The notes below the pieces were generated by a model that saw only the letters and a list, made by a program, of their open reading frames with translations, was not told the DNA's origin and ran no database searches. The translations under genes and the position numbers were made by a program. This document shows positions 26,161-39,710 of a stretch of 64,000 bases of DNA, one piece after another. Numbering within the stretch: position 1 is the first letter of the stretch; the number at the start of each line of letters is the position of its first letter. The DNA is from Pseudoxanthomonas gei (GTDB lineage Bacteria > Pseudomonadota > Gammaproteobacteria > Xanthomonadales > Xanthomonadaceae), in assembly GCF_010119615.1 (NCBI RefSeq), contig NZ_QOVG01000001.1:124001-188000 (forward strand), in the 5' to 3' direction.

Positions 26161-26574
26161 TCACCGGCCATGGCCGTCACCAGGCCGGCACCACAACACC
26201 TGCTGGTTGTTCCGGCCAGCCTTGCAATCGGGCGATTGTGCGGCGCCGGCACCAGTGGCCTTTACCCAGCTACGTAGGGCGGGTCTTGACCCGCCATTGC
26301 CATCTCCCCGCTTGCGATGGCAATTGGATGCAGCCCATGGGTCGCCATGCCCTTAAACGCGGATCGCGGCCGGGCGTTACCTGCGTCGGGCGTCGTCGAC
26401 GCTCGCGGGACGGTAATGGCGGGTCAAGACCCGCCCTGCGCGGGGATGACGACCGCCGAGGGCGGCTTGTCGCAGGTGCGACGCACTTCGCGAAGCCTGG
26501 AAATCAGGGGCGCGAACAAGGGCCGCTCAGCCCCTTGGCGTGATAGCCCGGGCAGGAGCCGTTAAACTGCGGGC
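26161..26574. other. Intergenic region occupied by a REP pair
   Basis: No gene is supported. Apart from the inverted-repeat element at 26274-26437, the right part (26438-26574) contains the promoter region of the aminotransferase gene and nothing recognisable. Confidence 0.6.
26274..26437. repeat. BIME-like element with perfect 23-bp inverted ends
   Basis: Two copies of a REP in inverted orientation lie at 26276-26298 and 26415-26437 and are perfectly complementary over 23 bp. Each contains an inner palindrome, GGCGGGTCTTGACCCGCC. The left copy is headed by GTAG (26274-26277). The element matches in sequence and layout the weaker pair after fur and the single unit at 14332. Confidence 0.9.
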
Positions 26575-27783
26575 ATGACAAACCCAATCCAGATATCCAA
26601 GCGCGCCCAGGGCCTGACCAGCTCGGCAATCCGTGAAATTCTGAAAGTGACCGAACGCCCCGAAGTGATTTCCTTCGCCGGCGGACTGCCTTCCCCCGAT
26701 ACCTTCCCCATCGAGCGCATGCGCTGGGCCTGCACCAAGGTGCTGGACGAGGCCCCGCAGGCCGCGCTGCAGTACGGCCCCACCGAGGGTTACACGCCGC
26801 TGCGCGAGTGGGTGGCGGCACGCTTGAGCAAGAACGGCGTCACCATCCGCCCCAGCCAGGTGCTGATCACCACCGGCTCGCAGCAGGGCCTGGACCTGCT
26901 GGGCAAGGTCCTGATCGACGAAGGCAGCAAGGTGCTGGTGGAAACACCCAGCTACCTGGGCGCGCTGCAGGCGTTCTCGCTGTTCCAGCCGGCGTTCTCG
27001 GCCATGGAAACCGACGAGCAGGGCATCGTCACCGACGCATTGACTCCCGAACAGCTGGCCGGCGCGCGTTTCATGTACTGCCTGCCCAACTTCCAGAACC
27101 CGACCGGCCGGCGCATGCCGCTGGAGCGTCGCAAGGCGCTGCTGGAAAAGGCCATTGCCGCCGGCGTGCCGGTGGTCGAGGACGACCCCTACGGCGAGCT
27201 CTGCTACAGCGGCGACATCCTGCCCAGCCTGCTGTCGATGGCGCCGGAGCACGTGATCTACATGGGCTCGTTCTCCAAGGTGCTGGCCCCGGGCCTGCGC
27301 CTGGGCTTCGTGGTGGCGCCGGAGGAACTGCACGGCAAGCTCGTACAGGCCAAGCAGGCCGCCGACCTGCATACGCCCTCGTTCTCGCAGCGCATCGTCT
27401 ATGAAGCGGTGCAGGACGGTTTCCTGGACGCGCACATCCCGACCATCCGCACCCTGTATGCGCACCAGTGCCAGCTGATGCTGGCGGCGCTGGACAAATA
27501 CTTCCCCAACGAAGCGCGCTGGAACCAGCCCGAAGGCGGCATGTTCATCTGGGTCGACCTGCCCGAGGGCGTCGACAGCAGCAAGCTGCTGGCCAAGGCC
27601 ATCCAGGAGAACGTGGCGTTCGTGCCGGGCGCGCCGTTCTACGCGACCAACCCCAAGCCCAACACGCTGCGACTCTCGTTCGTCACCGTGCCCGCCGACA
27701 AGATCGAGGCCGGCGTGAAGATCCTCGGCAAGCTGCTGAAGGCCGAGATCGCCGCTACGCGCGAAGGCCTGGCCACCGCCTGA
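26575..27783 (+). CDS. PLP-dependent aminotransferase (class I/II, LysN-like)
   Basis: The 402-residue enzyme has the fold-type I signature GSFSKVLAPGLRLG with PLP lysine 235. ISFAGGLPSPDTFP near the start, LQYGPTEGYTPLREW and LPNFQNPTGRRM complete a pattern shared with 2-aminoadipate/valine-pyruvate aminotransferases and MocR C-terminal domains, but there is no N-terminal helix-turn-helix. The substrate is therefore open; 2-aminoadipate or an aromatic amino acid are the usual guesses. The start is ATGACAAACCCAATC. It is followed by 187 bases before dapB. Confidence 0.92.
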   Translation: MTNPIQISKRAQGLTSSAIREILKVTERPEVISFAGGLPSPDTFPIERMRWACTKVLDEAPQAALQYGPTEGYTPLREWVAARLSKNGVTIRPSQVLITTGSQQGLDLLGKVLIDEGSKVLVETPSYLGALQAFSLFQPAFSAMETDEQGIVTDALTPEQLAGARFMYCLPNFQNPTGRRMPLERRKALLEKAIAAGVPVVEDDPYGELCYSGDILPSLLSMAPEHVIYMGSFSKVLAPGLRLGFVVAPEELHGKLVQAKQAADLHTPSFSQRIVYEAVQDGFLDAHIPTIRTLYAHQCQLMLAALDKYFPNEARWNQPEGGMFIWVDLPEGVDSSKLLAKAIQENVAFVPGAPFYATNPKPNTLRLSFVTVPADKIEAGVKILGKLLKAEIAATREGLATA

Positions 27784-27970
27784 GGCAGGCCAGGAACGAG
27801 GCCGGGAAGCCCGGGCGGCTCGCCCGGGTCGTCCGCCGGGCAGTCGCAAGGGGCTCCGGGTCCTGATCGCATGGCTCGGAGCGTTGCCCTCAAGGCTCCT
27901 GAGCCCCGGGCGCAAGGCAGATGAGCCCCGGTTGCTCTGCACATCGGCCTGCGGACGTTATCCTGAAGCC

Positions 27971-28684
27971 ATGACCGCACCCATCCGACTTCTCATCCAT
28001 GGCGCTTCCGGTCGCATGGGCCAGGCCTTGCTGCGGCTGTGCAACGAATCCGGCAATTGCCAGGTCGTCGCGGCGGTGACCCGCAAATCCCCGCCCCAGC
28101 GCGTGGTTGATGGCGTGCCTTTCTTCGCCGCCAGCGAACTGTCCGGCGTGCCGGCATTCGACGTGGCCATCGACTTCAGCCTGCCCGAAGGCTTCGACCC
28201 GGTGCTGGCGCTGTGCGTGGCCCGCCGCGCGGCCCTGGTCTCGGGCACTACCGGCCTGTCCGAGGCCCAGCGTGGCGAGCTGGCTTCGGCGGCCAGCGTG
28301 ATCCCGGTCCTGTGGGCCTCCAACTTCAGCCTGGGCGTGGCCGTGCTGAACGAATTGGTCGAGCGCGCCGCTGTGGCCCTGAAGGGCTGGGACGTGGACG
28401 TGGTGGAGGCGCACCACGCGCAGAAGAAGGACGCACCTTCGGGCACCGCGCTGACCCTGGGCGAAGCCGCCGCCGCGGCCGGCGCCCACGTCAGCTATGC
28501 CAGCCTGCGCGCCGGCGACATCATCGGCGAGCACACCGTCCAGTTCAGCGGGCCGGGAGAGCGCATCGAGCTGGTCCATCGGGCCGGCAGCCGCGACATC
28601 TTTGCCCGCGGCGCCCTTCACGCGGCCTCGCGCATCGCCGGCAAACCGCCGGCGGCCTACCGGGTGCGGGATTTGCTGGACTGA
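27971..28684 (+). CDS. dapB: 4-hydroxy-tetrahydrodipicolinate reductase
   Basis: DapB reduces the product of DapA with NAD(P)H on the way to diaminopimelate and lysine. The 237 residues include [11 protein letters not shown] (dinucleotide binding) and the active-site motif [23 protein letters not shown] at the end is the usual DapB tail. The ATG at 27971 begins [11 protein letters not shown]; the open frame continues upstream without a good start. dapB before carA is the usual order in gammaproteobacteria. Confidence 0.96.
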   Translation: MTAPIRLLIHGASGRMGQALLRLCNESGNCQVVAAVTRKSPPQRVVDGVPFFAASELSGVPAFDVAIDFSLPEGFDPVLALCVARRAALVSGTTGLSEAQRGELASAASVIPVLWASNFSLGVAVLNELVERAAVALKGWDVDVVEAHHAQKKDAPSGTALTLGEAAAAAGAHVSYASLRAGDIIGEHTVQFSGPGERIELVHRAGSRDIFARGALHAASRIAGKPPAAYRVRDLLD

Positions 28685-28844
28685 GGCCGGCAGCGGGCAG
28701 AAACGGCTGGCGCAGCGGGGCACTCCTCCGTACAATTCCCGCTCGCCTGTTACCCACCGCCACGGACCGGAGAAATACCGAGTTCGCGGTTTCTTGCAGC
28801 CGCAAGTTGGAGGGGCAGGGTTCCTCCACCCCAAGGCGAACCCA

Positions 28845-29963
28845 GTGACGCAACCCGCAATCCTCGTACTCGAAGACGGAACAGTGTTCGAGGGCGAATC
28901 CGTAGGCGCGGCCGGCCTGTCCGCCGGCGAAGTGGTGTTCAACACCGCCATGACGGGCTACCAGGAAGTCCTGACCGATCCTTCGTACGCGCGCCAGCTG
29001 GTCACCCTGACCTATCCCCATGTCGGCAACACCGGCTGCACCGCCCAGGACGACGAAGCACGCCAGGTGTGGTCGGCCGGACTGATCGTGCGCGACGTGC
29101 CGCGCCGCCCCAGCAACTGGCGCAACCAGCAGGCGCTGCCCGAGTGGCTGGCCCAGCGTGGCGTGGTTGCCATCGCCGGCATCGATACCCGCAAGCTGAC
29201 CCGCATCCTGCGTGACCGCGGTGCCCAGAACGGCGCGCTGATGGCCGGCGCGATCGATGTCGAAAAAGCCCTCGAGACCGCGCGCAAGTTTCCCGGCCTG
29301 AAGGGCATGGACCTGGCCAAGGTGGTTTCCACCCCGAACAGCTATCCGTGGACCGAAGGACAGCTGGACCTGGACACGGGCAACCCGGTCAACGCGGCGC
29401 CCCGTTTCAAGGTCGTGGCCTACGATTTCGGGGTCAAGCTCAACATCCTGCGCATGCTGGCCGAGCGCGGCTGCGAGGTGACCGTGGTCCCGGCGCAGAC
29501 CCCGGCTGCCAAGGTCCTGGCGCTGAAGCCGGACGGCGTGTTCCTGTCCAACGGACCGGGTGATCCTGAGCCGTGCGACTACGCCATCAGCGCAATCCGC
29601 GAATTCGTGGACAAGAAGATCCCGACCTTCGGCATCTGTCTCGGACACCAGCTGCTCGCGCTGGCCGCGGGCGCCCGGACGTTGAAGATGAGCCATGGCC
29701 ACCACGGCGCCAACCATCCGGTCCAGGACCTCGACTCGGGCCGGGTGATGATCACCTCGCAGAACCACGGTTTCGCGGTCGACGAAGCCAGCCTGCCGGC
29801 GAACGTGCGCGTGACCCATCGCTCGCTGTTCGACGGCACCAACCAGGGCATCGAACTGACTGACGCGCCGGCGTTCTCGTTCCAGGGCCATCCGGAAGCA
29901 TCGCCGGGCCCGCGCGACGTGGCGCCGCTGTTCGACCGTTTCGTAAAAATGATGAAATCTTGA
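28845..29963 (+). CDS. carA: Carbamoyl-phosphate synthase small subunit
   Basis: CarA is the glutaminase subunit that supplies ammonia to CarB for pyrimidine and arginine synthesis. The 372 residues start at a GTG ([19 protein letters not shown]) with AAGG upstream. The N-terminal domain includes [20 protein letters not shown], and the class I amidotransferase domain has [13 protein letters not shown] with nucleophile cysteine 265, with [11 protein letters not shown] near the end. A 160-base leader upstream contains a small hairpin (TGGAGG/CCTCCA, about 28808-28830) that might be regulatory. Unusually, an S9 peptidase gene lies between carA and carB. A short GC hairpin with TTTTCTT after the stop may terminate transcription weakly. 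Confidence 0.97.
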   Translation: MTQPAILVLEDGTVFEGESVGAAGLSAGEVVFNTAMTGYQEVLTDPSYARQLVTLTYPHVGNTGCTAQDDEARQVWSAGLIVRDVPRRPSNWRNQQALPEWLAQRGVVAIAGIDTRKLTRILRDRGAQNGALMAGAIDVEKALETARKFPGLKGMDLAKVVSTPNSYPWTEGQLDLDTGNPVNAAPRFKVVAYDFGVKLNILRMLAERGCEVTVVPAQTPAAKVLALKPDGVFLSNGPGDPEPCDYAISAIREFVDKKIPTFGICLGHQLLALAAGARTLKMSHGHHGANHPVQDLDSGRVMITSQNHGFAVDEASLPANVRVTHRSLFDGTNQGIELTDAPAFSFQGHPEASPGPRDVAPLFDRFVKMMKS

Positions 29964-30017
29964 CTCGCGGGCGCTTGTCCCGGGTTTTCTTGTTGCAAAG
30001 ATGAAAGGGGAGTTTTG

Positions 30018-31925
30018 ATGAGGATCACGAGCATTGGTTTTGCGCTGCTACTGGCTTTTCTATCGGGCACCGCCATGGCGCGGGAAATTCCAATCGACGA
30101 TTTCTTCAGGGATTCGGAGTTCACCAGCGTCAGGCTTTCGCCAGACGGCAAGCATTTGGCGGTAATAGTGCCGCAGGCTGATCGCACCGTTCTGGCTGTT
30201 CTGGATACCTCGAACCGCAAGGTCGTGGGCAAGTGGGATTACGGCCAGGACCGGCATTTCTCCGAAGTTGTTTGGGCGAACAACAAGCGATTGCTGTTCT
30301 GGGTCGGGATCAAGACCGGCAGCTTAGATTTCAAGGTCGCCAAGGGCGACCTTTACTCCTCGAACCTTGATGGCAGCGGCCGCATCGATATTCCGAACGG
30401 CGCCTTCTACAGCATCGTCGACCTGACGCCCGAGGACCCTGACACCATTCTTGTGGAACGATCGCTTGGCTCTGCGTTCCTCTTCAAGCTCAACGTCAAC
30501 AATGGCCGCACTACCACGGTCGCAAGCGCACCGGTGGACGGTGGCGGCTTCCTCGTTGACCACGATGGAAACGCGCGTTACGCCTACGGCGAAATGGAAG
30601 ACGGGCGTGAAGTAACTTACCGTCGCGATGGCGAGAAGTGGAAATTGGTGCATGAAGTGCCGCGCAGCGGCGCCGTGTACCGGCCCTTGGGCTTTGCCGC
30701 CGACAACCAGCATGTCTATGTTTCCAAGGGGGATGAAGGCAAGCCCGAGGCACTGATGCTGATCGATCCGGAAACCAACACCGAGAGGCAGCTTTCAAGC
30801 GACGGCATCGTCGATCCAAGCGGCTACCTGTGGAGCAGCGACGACAAAACCTTGCTTGCAGTGCGCTACGACGAAGGTATCCCCTATTGGGATTTCGTTG
30901 CCCCCGAACATCCCGAGGCCAAGGTCTATGCGGGCGTGATCAAGGCCTTCCCAGGCAAGGCCGTCCTGTTCGGCGGCATCACCGATGATGGCGGCCGTTT
31001 CGCTTTCCGCGTCTATTCGGACACCGATCCGGGCGAGGTGTACCTGTTCGACATCGCAGGTGGAAAAGCCACCTACATGCTGTCGTCACGTGAGTGGATC
31101 AAGCCGGCAGAGATGTCCAAGATGAAGCCGGTAGAGGTTACTGCTCGCGACGGCAAGAAAATCTACGGTTACTTGACGATCCCGACAGCGAGCAATGGTC
31201 GTAATCTTCCGCTGATCATCAACCCGCACGGCGGCCCGCATGGCGTGCGTGATGACTGGGGTTTCAACCCGGAAGTGCAACTGCTTGCAAACCGTGGCTA
31301 CGCCGTTCTGCAGATGAACTACCGCGGCTCTGGCGGATATGGAAACGCCTTCATCAGCGCCGGCTACCGCAACTGGGGTACGTCCATGCAGGACGACCTG
31401 ACCGATTCGGTGAAGTCACTCGTCAGCCAGGGCATCGTCGACGGCAACCGGGTCTGCATCTACGGGGCTTCCTATGGTGGATATGCTGCCTTGATGAGCG
31501 TCGTGCGCGAGCCCGACCTGTACAAGTGCACCGTGGGCTACGTGGGCGTCTATTCACTGCCGATGATGTTCGCCAAGGGCGACATCCAGGAACGAAAGAG
31601 CGGGCGCAACTTCCAGAAGGATGTACTGCCGCAGGGCAATGCCGCGCTGGAAGCCAACAGCCCGGCGTACAACGTGGCCAAGATCCATACCCCGATCATG
31701 CTGGTCCACGGCGCAAAGGATCAGCGCGTGCCGATCCAGCAGATGCACTTCCTGATTGGCGAGCTGAAGAAGGCGGGCAAGCAGCCGGAGGTAATGGTTG
31801 TGGAGGAAAAGGAAGCCCATGGATTCCGCGACCTAAAGAACAACGTGAACCTGTACACCAAGATGCTGGCGTTCTTCGACAAATATATTGGCCCGAAAGC
31901 CGCCCCCGCATCCGCGACCCAGTAA
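30018..31925 (+). CDS. Secreted S9-family prolyl oligopeptidase
   Basis: The 635-residue protein begins with a signal peptide ([21 protein letters not shown], cleavage before REIP) and is probably periplasmic. A beta-propeller half (about 40-370) precedes an alpha/beta-hydrolase domain. The latter shows [13 protein letters not shown], the nucleophile elbow [11 protein letters not shown] (serine 485), an acid in HGAKDQRVP, and histidine in EEKEAHGF. It thus resembles dipeptidyl or acylaminoacyl peptidases. The ATG at 30018 follows a strong AAAGGGGAG. It sits between carA and carB, 54 bases after the former and 19 before the latter, in the same direction. Confidence 0.93.
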   Translation: MRITSIGFALLLAFLSGTAMAREIPIDDFFRDSEFTSVRLSPDGKHLAVIVPQADRTVLAVLDTSNRKVVGKWDYGQDRHFSEVVWANNKRLLFWVGIKTGSLDFKVAKGDLYSSNLDGSGRIDIPNGAFYSIVDLTPEDPDTILVERSLGSAFLFKLNVNNGRTTTVASAPVDGGGFLVDHDGNARYAYGEMEDGREVTYRRDGEKWKLVHEVPRSGAVYRPLGFAADNQHVYVSKGDEGKPEALMLIDPETNTERQLSSDGIVDPSGYLWSSDDKTLLAVRYDEGIPYWDFVAPEHPEAKVYAGVIKAFPGKAVLFGGITDDGGRFAFRVYSDTDPGEVYLFDIAGGKATYMLSSREWIKPAEMSKMKPVEVTARDGKKIYGYLTIPTASNGRNLPLIINPHGGPHGVRDDWGFNPEVQLLANRGYAVLQMNYRGSGGYGNAFISAGYRNWGTSMQDDLTDSVKSLVSQGIVDGNRVCIYGASYGGYAALMSVVREPDLYKCTVGYVGVYSLPMMFAKGDIQERKSGRNFQKDVLPQGNAALEANSPAYNVAKIHTPIMLVHGAKDQRVPIQQMHFLIGELKKAGKQPEVMVVEEKEAHGFRDLKNNVNLYTKMLAFFDKYIGPKAAPASATQ

Positions 31926-31944
31926 ACCAATAAAGCGATTTCCC

Positions 31945-35187
<3,243 letters not shown>

Positions 35188-35224
35188 ATACATTTCCCAT
35201 GAGCATCCACGCGGGCACAACCGC

Positions 35225-35701
35225 ATGAGGGCGCCATTGACCATGAAGGGCGCGCAGCGCCTGCGCGAGGAACTCGACCAGCTGAAATCGGTGAAGCGGC
35301 CCGAGGTGATCAATGCGATCGCCGAGGCGCGCGCGCACGGCGATCTCAAGGAAAATGCCGAGTACCACGCCGCGCGCGAACAGCAGAGCTTCATCGAGGG
35401 CCGCATCAAGCAGCTCGAGGGCGAGCTGTCGCATGCCGAGGTGATCGACGTGGCCCAGCTCAATGCGGGCACGCGCGTGGTCTTCGGTGCGACGGTGACC
35501 CTGGCCGACGTGGAGACCGACGAAGAGAAGAAGTACCAGATCGTCGGCGACCTGGAAGCGGACATCAAGCTGGCCATGATCGCCATTTCCTCGCCGCTGG
35601 CGCGCGCGCTGATCGGCAAGAACGAGGGCGATTCGGTGGTCATCGAGGCCCCGGCCGGGCAGCGTGAGTACGAGATCGTCAGCGTCGCGTACGCGGGCTG
35701 A
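35225..35701 (+). CDS. greA: Transcript cleavage factor GreA
   Basis: GreA rescues backtracked RNA polymerase by stimulating transcript cleavage. The 158 residues have the coiled-coil N-terminal domain ([36 protein letters not shown], whose acidic D/E tip acts at the active site), and the C-terminal FKBP-like domain ends [16 protein letters not shown] and [11 protein letters not shown] at 35225 was taken; a second ATG lies 18 bases downstream. It begins the greA-rpfE-recJ cluster described in Xanthomonas. Confidence 0.97.
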   Translation: MRAPLTMKGAQRLREELDQLKSVKRPEVINAIAEARAHGDLKENAEYHAAREQQSFIEGRIKQLEGELSHAEVIDVAQLNAGTRVVFGATVTLADVETDEEKKYQIVGDLEADIKLAMIAISSPLARALIGKNEGDSVVIEAPAGQREYEIVSVAYAG

Positions 35702-35713
35702 GCGCGCGCACTG

Positions 35714-36640
35714 ATGGCGTCGGCCACGCTGCTGCTGCCGCTGCGTTCGCGCTTTGCCGGACAGGCGTTGCCGGCCGGTCTTGCCGGTGCGCTGGCGCGG
35801 GCGGACCGGGACACCGGTGATGCCGGTGAGCGGGCGCAACTGCGCCGCCACTTCCAGTTGATCCCGGACCACTGGCCGGTGGCCGCGCTGACCCGGCAAC
35901 GGGATGCCGGTGATGCCGCCCAATCATCCTGGCTGCGTGTCGACCCGGCCCACGTGGCCCCGGACATGGGAGGGGCCCGCATGCTCTCCCATGGCGAAGC
36001 GCTGGCCCTGACCGCCGAAGATGTTGCCCAGTTGCTGCCCGCGCTGCGGCCATTGTTCGGCGATGCCGGATTCACCCTGGACGCACCCCATCCCGCGCGC
36101 TGGTACCTGCGACTTCCGCGCGAATCGAAATTGCCGGCGTTCGCCAGCCCCGATGAAGTCCTGGGTGAGGACCTGTTCGCGCACCTGCCAGAAGGCGACC
36201 TGGGACGGCGCTGGCGCGCCCTGCTCACCGAGGCCCAGGTGATCCTGCACAACCACCCGTGGAACGCGATGCGCATCTCGCTGGGAAAACCGGCGGTCAA
36301 CTCGTTGTGGTTCTGGGGCGCGGGCGCGGCGCCGGACTTCGTGCGCACGCACTACCGCCAGGTGAAGGGCAATGACATTTTGCTGCGCTCGCTGGCCGGG
36401 GTGGCAGGCGTTGTCGATGGCAGCGGCGAAGCCGAAGAGGTCGATGCACTGGTCGACCTTCGCCACCTGCGTGACCTGGCCGTGCTGGCGCGCGACGCGG
36501 TCCAGCCACTGATGGACGCGGTACGCAAGCGCGAACTGCAATCGCTGAGCCTGGACTTCGAGGACGGCGCTATCTTCCACCTGCGTCGCGACCAGCGCTG
36601 GCGTTTCTGGCGCAAACCGCTGTCGAAGCTGGACGCATGA
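35714..36640 (+). CDS. rpfE: RpfE-like protein of the rpf cluster
   Basis: The 308-residue protein lies between greA and recJ, the position of rpfE in Xanthomonas. Its content fits that family: YLRLPRESKLPAFASPDEVLG, WRALLTEAQVILHNHPWN and KPAVNSLWFWGAGAAP, a region shared with the COG4255-type proteins. The biochemical role is unknown, though in Xanthomonas mutants affect extracellular enzymes and polysaccharide (established for the genus). The recJ ATG overlaps its stop by four bases (ATGA). No signal peptide, so it is probably cytoplasmic. Confidence 0.9.
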   Translation: MASATLLLPLRSRFAGQALPAGLAGALARADRDTGDAGERAQLRRHFQLIPDHWPVAALTRQRDAGDAAQSSWLRVDPAHVAPDMGGARMLSHGEALALTAEDVAQLLPALRPLFGDAGFTLDAPHPARWYLRLPRESKLPAFASPDEVLGEDLFAHLPEGDLGRRWRALLTEAQVILHNHPWNAMRISLGKPAVNSLWFWGAGAAPDFVRTHYRQVKGNDILLRSLAGVAGVVDGSGEAEEVDALVDLRHLRDLAVLARDAVQPLMDAVRKRELQSLSLDFEDGAIFHLRRDQRWRFWRKPLSKLDA

Positions 36641-38358
36641 CCGCCGCACCCAGGATCCGTCGCCGCCAGATGGAAATGGAGGGAACCTGGCCGGAAGGTC
36701 TTTCCCCGCTGTTGCGACGCATCTATGCCGGGCGCGGCGCGTCCAGCCTGGAGCAGGCGCAGCCGAAGTTGGCCCAGTTGCTGCCACCGGACAGCCTGGG
36801 CGGGCTGGCCGCAGCCACCGATTTGCTGGCCGCGGCCATCGCCACCGACAAGCACATCGTGGTGGTCGGCGATTTCGACTGCGATGGCGCCACCGCCTGC
36901 GCGGTGGGCGTGCGCGGCCTGCGCATGCTGGGCGCCACGCGGGTGACGCCGGCGGTTCCCAACCGCATGATCCATGGCTACGGATTGTCGGCGGCGCTGG
37001 TGCAGGAACTGGCCGCGCTGCAACCCGACCTGCTGGTGACCGTCGACCACGGCATCGCCTGCCATGCCGGCATCGCGGCGGCCAAGGCATTGGGCTGGCA
37101 AGTGCTGGTCACCGACCATCATCTTCCGGGCGAGCAGTTGCCGCCGGCCGATGCCATCGTCAATCCCAACCTGCGCGGCGATGCCTTCCCCAGCAAGATG
37201 CTGGCCGGTGTGGGGGTGATGTTCTATGTACTGCTGGCACTGCGCAGGAAACTGCGCGATGCCGGCGTGGTGGCAGGCAACGGGCCCGATCTTTCCGTGC
37301 TGCTCGACCTGGTGGCGGTGGGCACGATTGCCGACCTGGTTCCCCTGGACGTCAACAACCGCGCCCTGGTGGGCGCCGGGCTGCGACGCCTGCGTGCGGG
37401 ACAGGGCTGCGCCGGCTTGCGCGCGCTGATCGAAGTCTCGGGGCGTGACGCCGCGCGGCTGACCGCCGCCGACATAGGTTTTGCCATCGGCCCGCGCCTC
37501 AATGCGGCCGGTCGCCTGGAAGACATGGCCATCGGCATCGAATGCCTGCTCAGCGATGATCCGGTCCAAGCCTACGAGCTGGCGCAGGTGTTGAACGGCA
37601 TCAATGCCGAACGCCGCGGCGTGCAGCAGCAGATGGTCGATGAAGCCGAAGCAGCCCTGGCCAGGGTCGACCAGGGACTGCAGGACGCGCCCATCGCGCT
37701 GTGCCTGTACGACGCCGAGTGGCATCCGGGCGTGGTCGGCCTGGTGGCATCGAAGATGAAGGAGAAGCTGCACCGCCCGGTGATCGCCTTCGCCCCGGCC
37801 GAGCCCGGCGGCAGCAGCCTGCGCGGCTCGGCGCGCTCCATCCCCGGTTTCCACATCCGCGATGCGCTGGCCAATGTCGACGCCGCCCATCCGGGCTTGA
37901 TGGGCAAGTTCGGCGGCCACGCCATGGCCGCGGGCCTGAGCCTGGAAGAAAGCGAACTGGCCCGCTTCCAGGCGGCCTTCATCGCGCAGGTCGAAGCGAT
38001 GATGGACCCGGCCATGCTGCATGCCGAGCTGCTGAGCGACGGCGAACTGTCGTCCGACGAATTCGTTGCGGTGAACGCCGAAGCCCTGCGCAACGGCGGG
38101 CCCTGGGGCCAGGGCTATGGCGAACCGCTTTTCGACGGCGTGTTCGAGGTACTGGACTGGCGCGTGGTCGGCGAGCGCCACCTCAAGTACAGCCTGCGCC
38201 TCGACGGACGCCGCGAGCCGCTCAACGCCATCCATTTTGGCGGCTGGCATGACCAGCAACCCGGCTCGCGCCTGCGCATGGCCTATCGCATGGTGCCGGA
38301 CGACTACCGCGGCGGTAACGCCATCCAGCTGATCATCGAGTGCCACGAGCCGGCGTGA
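36637..38358 (+). CDS. recJ: Single-stranded-DNA-specific exonuclease RecJ
   Basis: RecJ degrades single-stranded DNA 5' to 3' in repair and recombination. The 573 residues contain the DHH-superfamily motifs VVVGDFDCDGATA (D79, D81, D83), LVTVDHGIACHAG and VLVTDHHLPGEQLP. The DHHA1 half has VGLVASKMKEKLHRPVI and KFGGHAMAAGLSL, and an OB-fold domain ends the protein (VLDWRVVGERHLKYSL). The start overlaps rpfE by four bases. Its 3' end overlaps a convergent acyltransferase gene by 26 bases. Confidence 0.97.
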   Translation: MTAAPRIRRRQMEMEGTWPEGLSPLLRRIYAGRGASSLEQAQPKLAQLLPPDSLGGLAAATDLLAAAIATDKHIVVVGDFDCDGATACAVGVRGLRMLGATRVTPAVPNRMIHGYGLSAALVQELAALQPDLLVTVDHGIACHAGIAAAKALGWQVLVTDHHLPGEQLPPADAIVNPNLRGDAFPSKMLAGVGVMFYVLLALRRKLRDAGVVAGNGPDLSVLLDLVAVGTIADLVPLDVNNRALVGAGLRRLRAGQGCAGLRALIEVSGRDAARLTAADIGFAIGPRLNAAGRLEDMAIGIECLLSDDPVQAYELAQVLNGINAERRGVQQQMVDEAEAALARVDQGLQDAPIALCLYDAEWHPGVVGLVASKMKEKLHRPVIAFAPAEPGGSSLRGSARSIPGFHIRDALANVDAAHPGLMGKFGGHAMAAGLSLEESELARFQAAFIAQVEAMMDPAMLHAELLSDGELSSDEFVAVNAEALRNGGPWGQGYGEPLFDGVFEVLDWRVVGERHLKYSLRLDGRREPLNAIHFGGWHDQQPGSRLRMAYRMVPDDYRGGNAIQLIIECHEPA

Positions 38359-39559
38359 GCCGCGTGCCCGGTGTCGCCGAGGCCACCGTGCGGCTCCGGC
38401 GTTTCAGTCCGAACAGGGGTCGCAGCAGGTTCGAGCGACGGATCAGCAATTCGTGCAGCAGCAGGCAACCCGCGAATGTGCCAGCCAGCACCAGGACCGG
38501 TTCCCATACGGGTCCCAACCGCAACGGGATCAGCAGGAAGGCGATCGGCACGATCAGGCTCTGGTGCAGGATGTAGCACGGGTACACCGCCTCGGTGGCG
38601 TACGGCAGCCAGCGGAACGGCCTGTTCAACCACACATGCGACCAGGCAAACACCGCCAGCAGCGCCGTCCATGCGTAGGTGGCGCGCGCGATGCGCTCGA
38701 CGGTGCCCCATGGAACAGCCTGCAGGAATTCCGGAACGCGACTGGCAGGCAGGTATTTGCCCGCCGCCCGCAACGACAGCTCCACCGTGATGCAGGCCAG
38801 CGCGATGGCCAGCGTAGTCCAGCGCAAGCGCTGCAGACGGTCCCAGAATCGGGCGTCGCGAGCCACGGCATAGCCGAGCAGGAACAAGGGGAACGACTCG
38901 GCATGCACGTACCAGTCGCCGAACAGCGCATGGGTCTCCGGATAGCGCGGCGCCAGCCACAGCAGGCAGGTCGCCATCAGGACCGCGGGCAGCAGGACCA
39001 GCAGCGCGCCAGGCAGGCGGCCGGGCAGGGCCAGCAGCATTTGGCCGGCACGCGTGCGCAGCAGTGGCATCAGCGCCAGCAGCAACATGGTGTAGGTCCA
39101 CAGGTAGGCCAGGTACCAGAGATGGTTCCAGGTGATGCCGTGTTCCCAGCCCGCGAAGCTGCCTTCAGGCCACGGCCTGACCTGCCAGTAGCGCAGCAGG
39201 AACGATCCGAAACCCGGCGCCACCAGGCCGTTGGCCACCCCTTCGCAGTAGGCCTGCACCGGCACCACCGCGAACATGCCGAACAGCAATGGCAGCAGCA
39301 GGCGCCAGCAGCGCGACCAGGCGAAACGGCCGGGCGCGGCCTCGGGCCGGAACAGGCCGATCGCCATGCCTGAAATCATGAACAGCAAGGGCATGCGCCA
39401 GCGGTTGAGCACGATCATCGGCCACTGCAGCCATTCAGCCTGGTAGCCGCTCTTGATGTGGTAACCCCAGTCGGCCACGTAGACCATGGCAACGTGGTAG
39501 AGGATCAGGAGGCTGAAGGCGATGACGCGCAGGGCGTCGATGTCGTGGCGGCGTGGCAT
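38333..39559 (-). CDS. Acyltransferase 3 (OpgC/OafA-like) membrane protein
   Basis: The 408-residue integral membrane protein begins RRHDIDALRVIAFSLLILYH, the conserved acyltransferase-3 opening (R/D-x-R-x-x-A...L.V...H), and has about ten hydrophobic segments. Such proteins O-acylate sugars of glycans or surface polysaccharides. MLPLLFMISGMAIG and PYATEAVYPCYILHQSLIVPIAF are further family blocks. The ATG at 39559 was chosen for the family start; another ATG lies 30 bases upstream. It is divergent from the LytTR gene and its 3' end overlaps recJ. Confidence 0.88.
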   Translation of the reverse strand: MPRRHDIDALRVIAFSLLILYHVAMVYVADWGYHIKSGYQAEWLQWPMIVLNRWRMPLLFMISGMAIGLFRPEAAPGRFAWSRCWRLLLPLLFGMFAVVPVQAYCEGVANGLVAPGFGSFLLRYWQVRPWPEGSFAGWEHGITWNHLWYLAYLWTYTMLLLALMPLLRTRAGQMLLALPGRLPGALLVLLPAVLMATCLLWLAPRYPETHALFGDWYVHAESFPLFLLGYAVARDARFWDRLQRLRWTTLAIALACITVELSLRAAGKYLPASRVPEFLQAVPWGTVERIARATYAWTALLAVFAWSHVWLNRPFRWLPYATEAVYPCYILHQSLIVPIAFLLIPLRLGPVWEPVLVLAGTFAGCLLLHELLIRRSNLLRPLFGLKRRSRTVASATPGTRLTPARGTR

Positions 39560-39710
39560 GGGCGGTTCCGTTGTCGGCGATGTGCGCATGCTGGGCAGCA
39601 AGGGGCTCGCCCGGTACCTGGAGTGACCGCATGAAGCCCGGTGGTGACCAATGGCGGGATGCAGGGACCAAATGCGGTGGCAGGGCGGGGCGTCTGGCTA
39701 GAATGCGCGG

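Noticed and set aside
28740-28844. carA leader as a known riboswitch or attenuator
   Set aside because: A small hairpin is visible but no T-run or recognised aptamer core; left as a comment in the carA entry.
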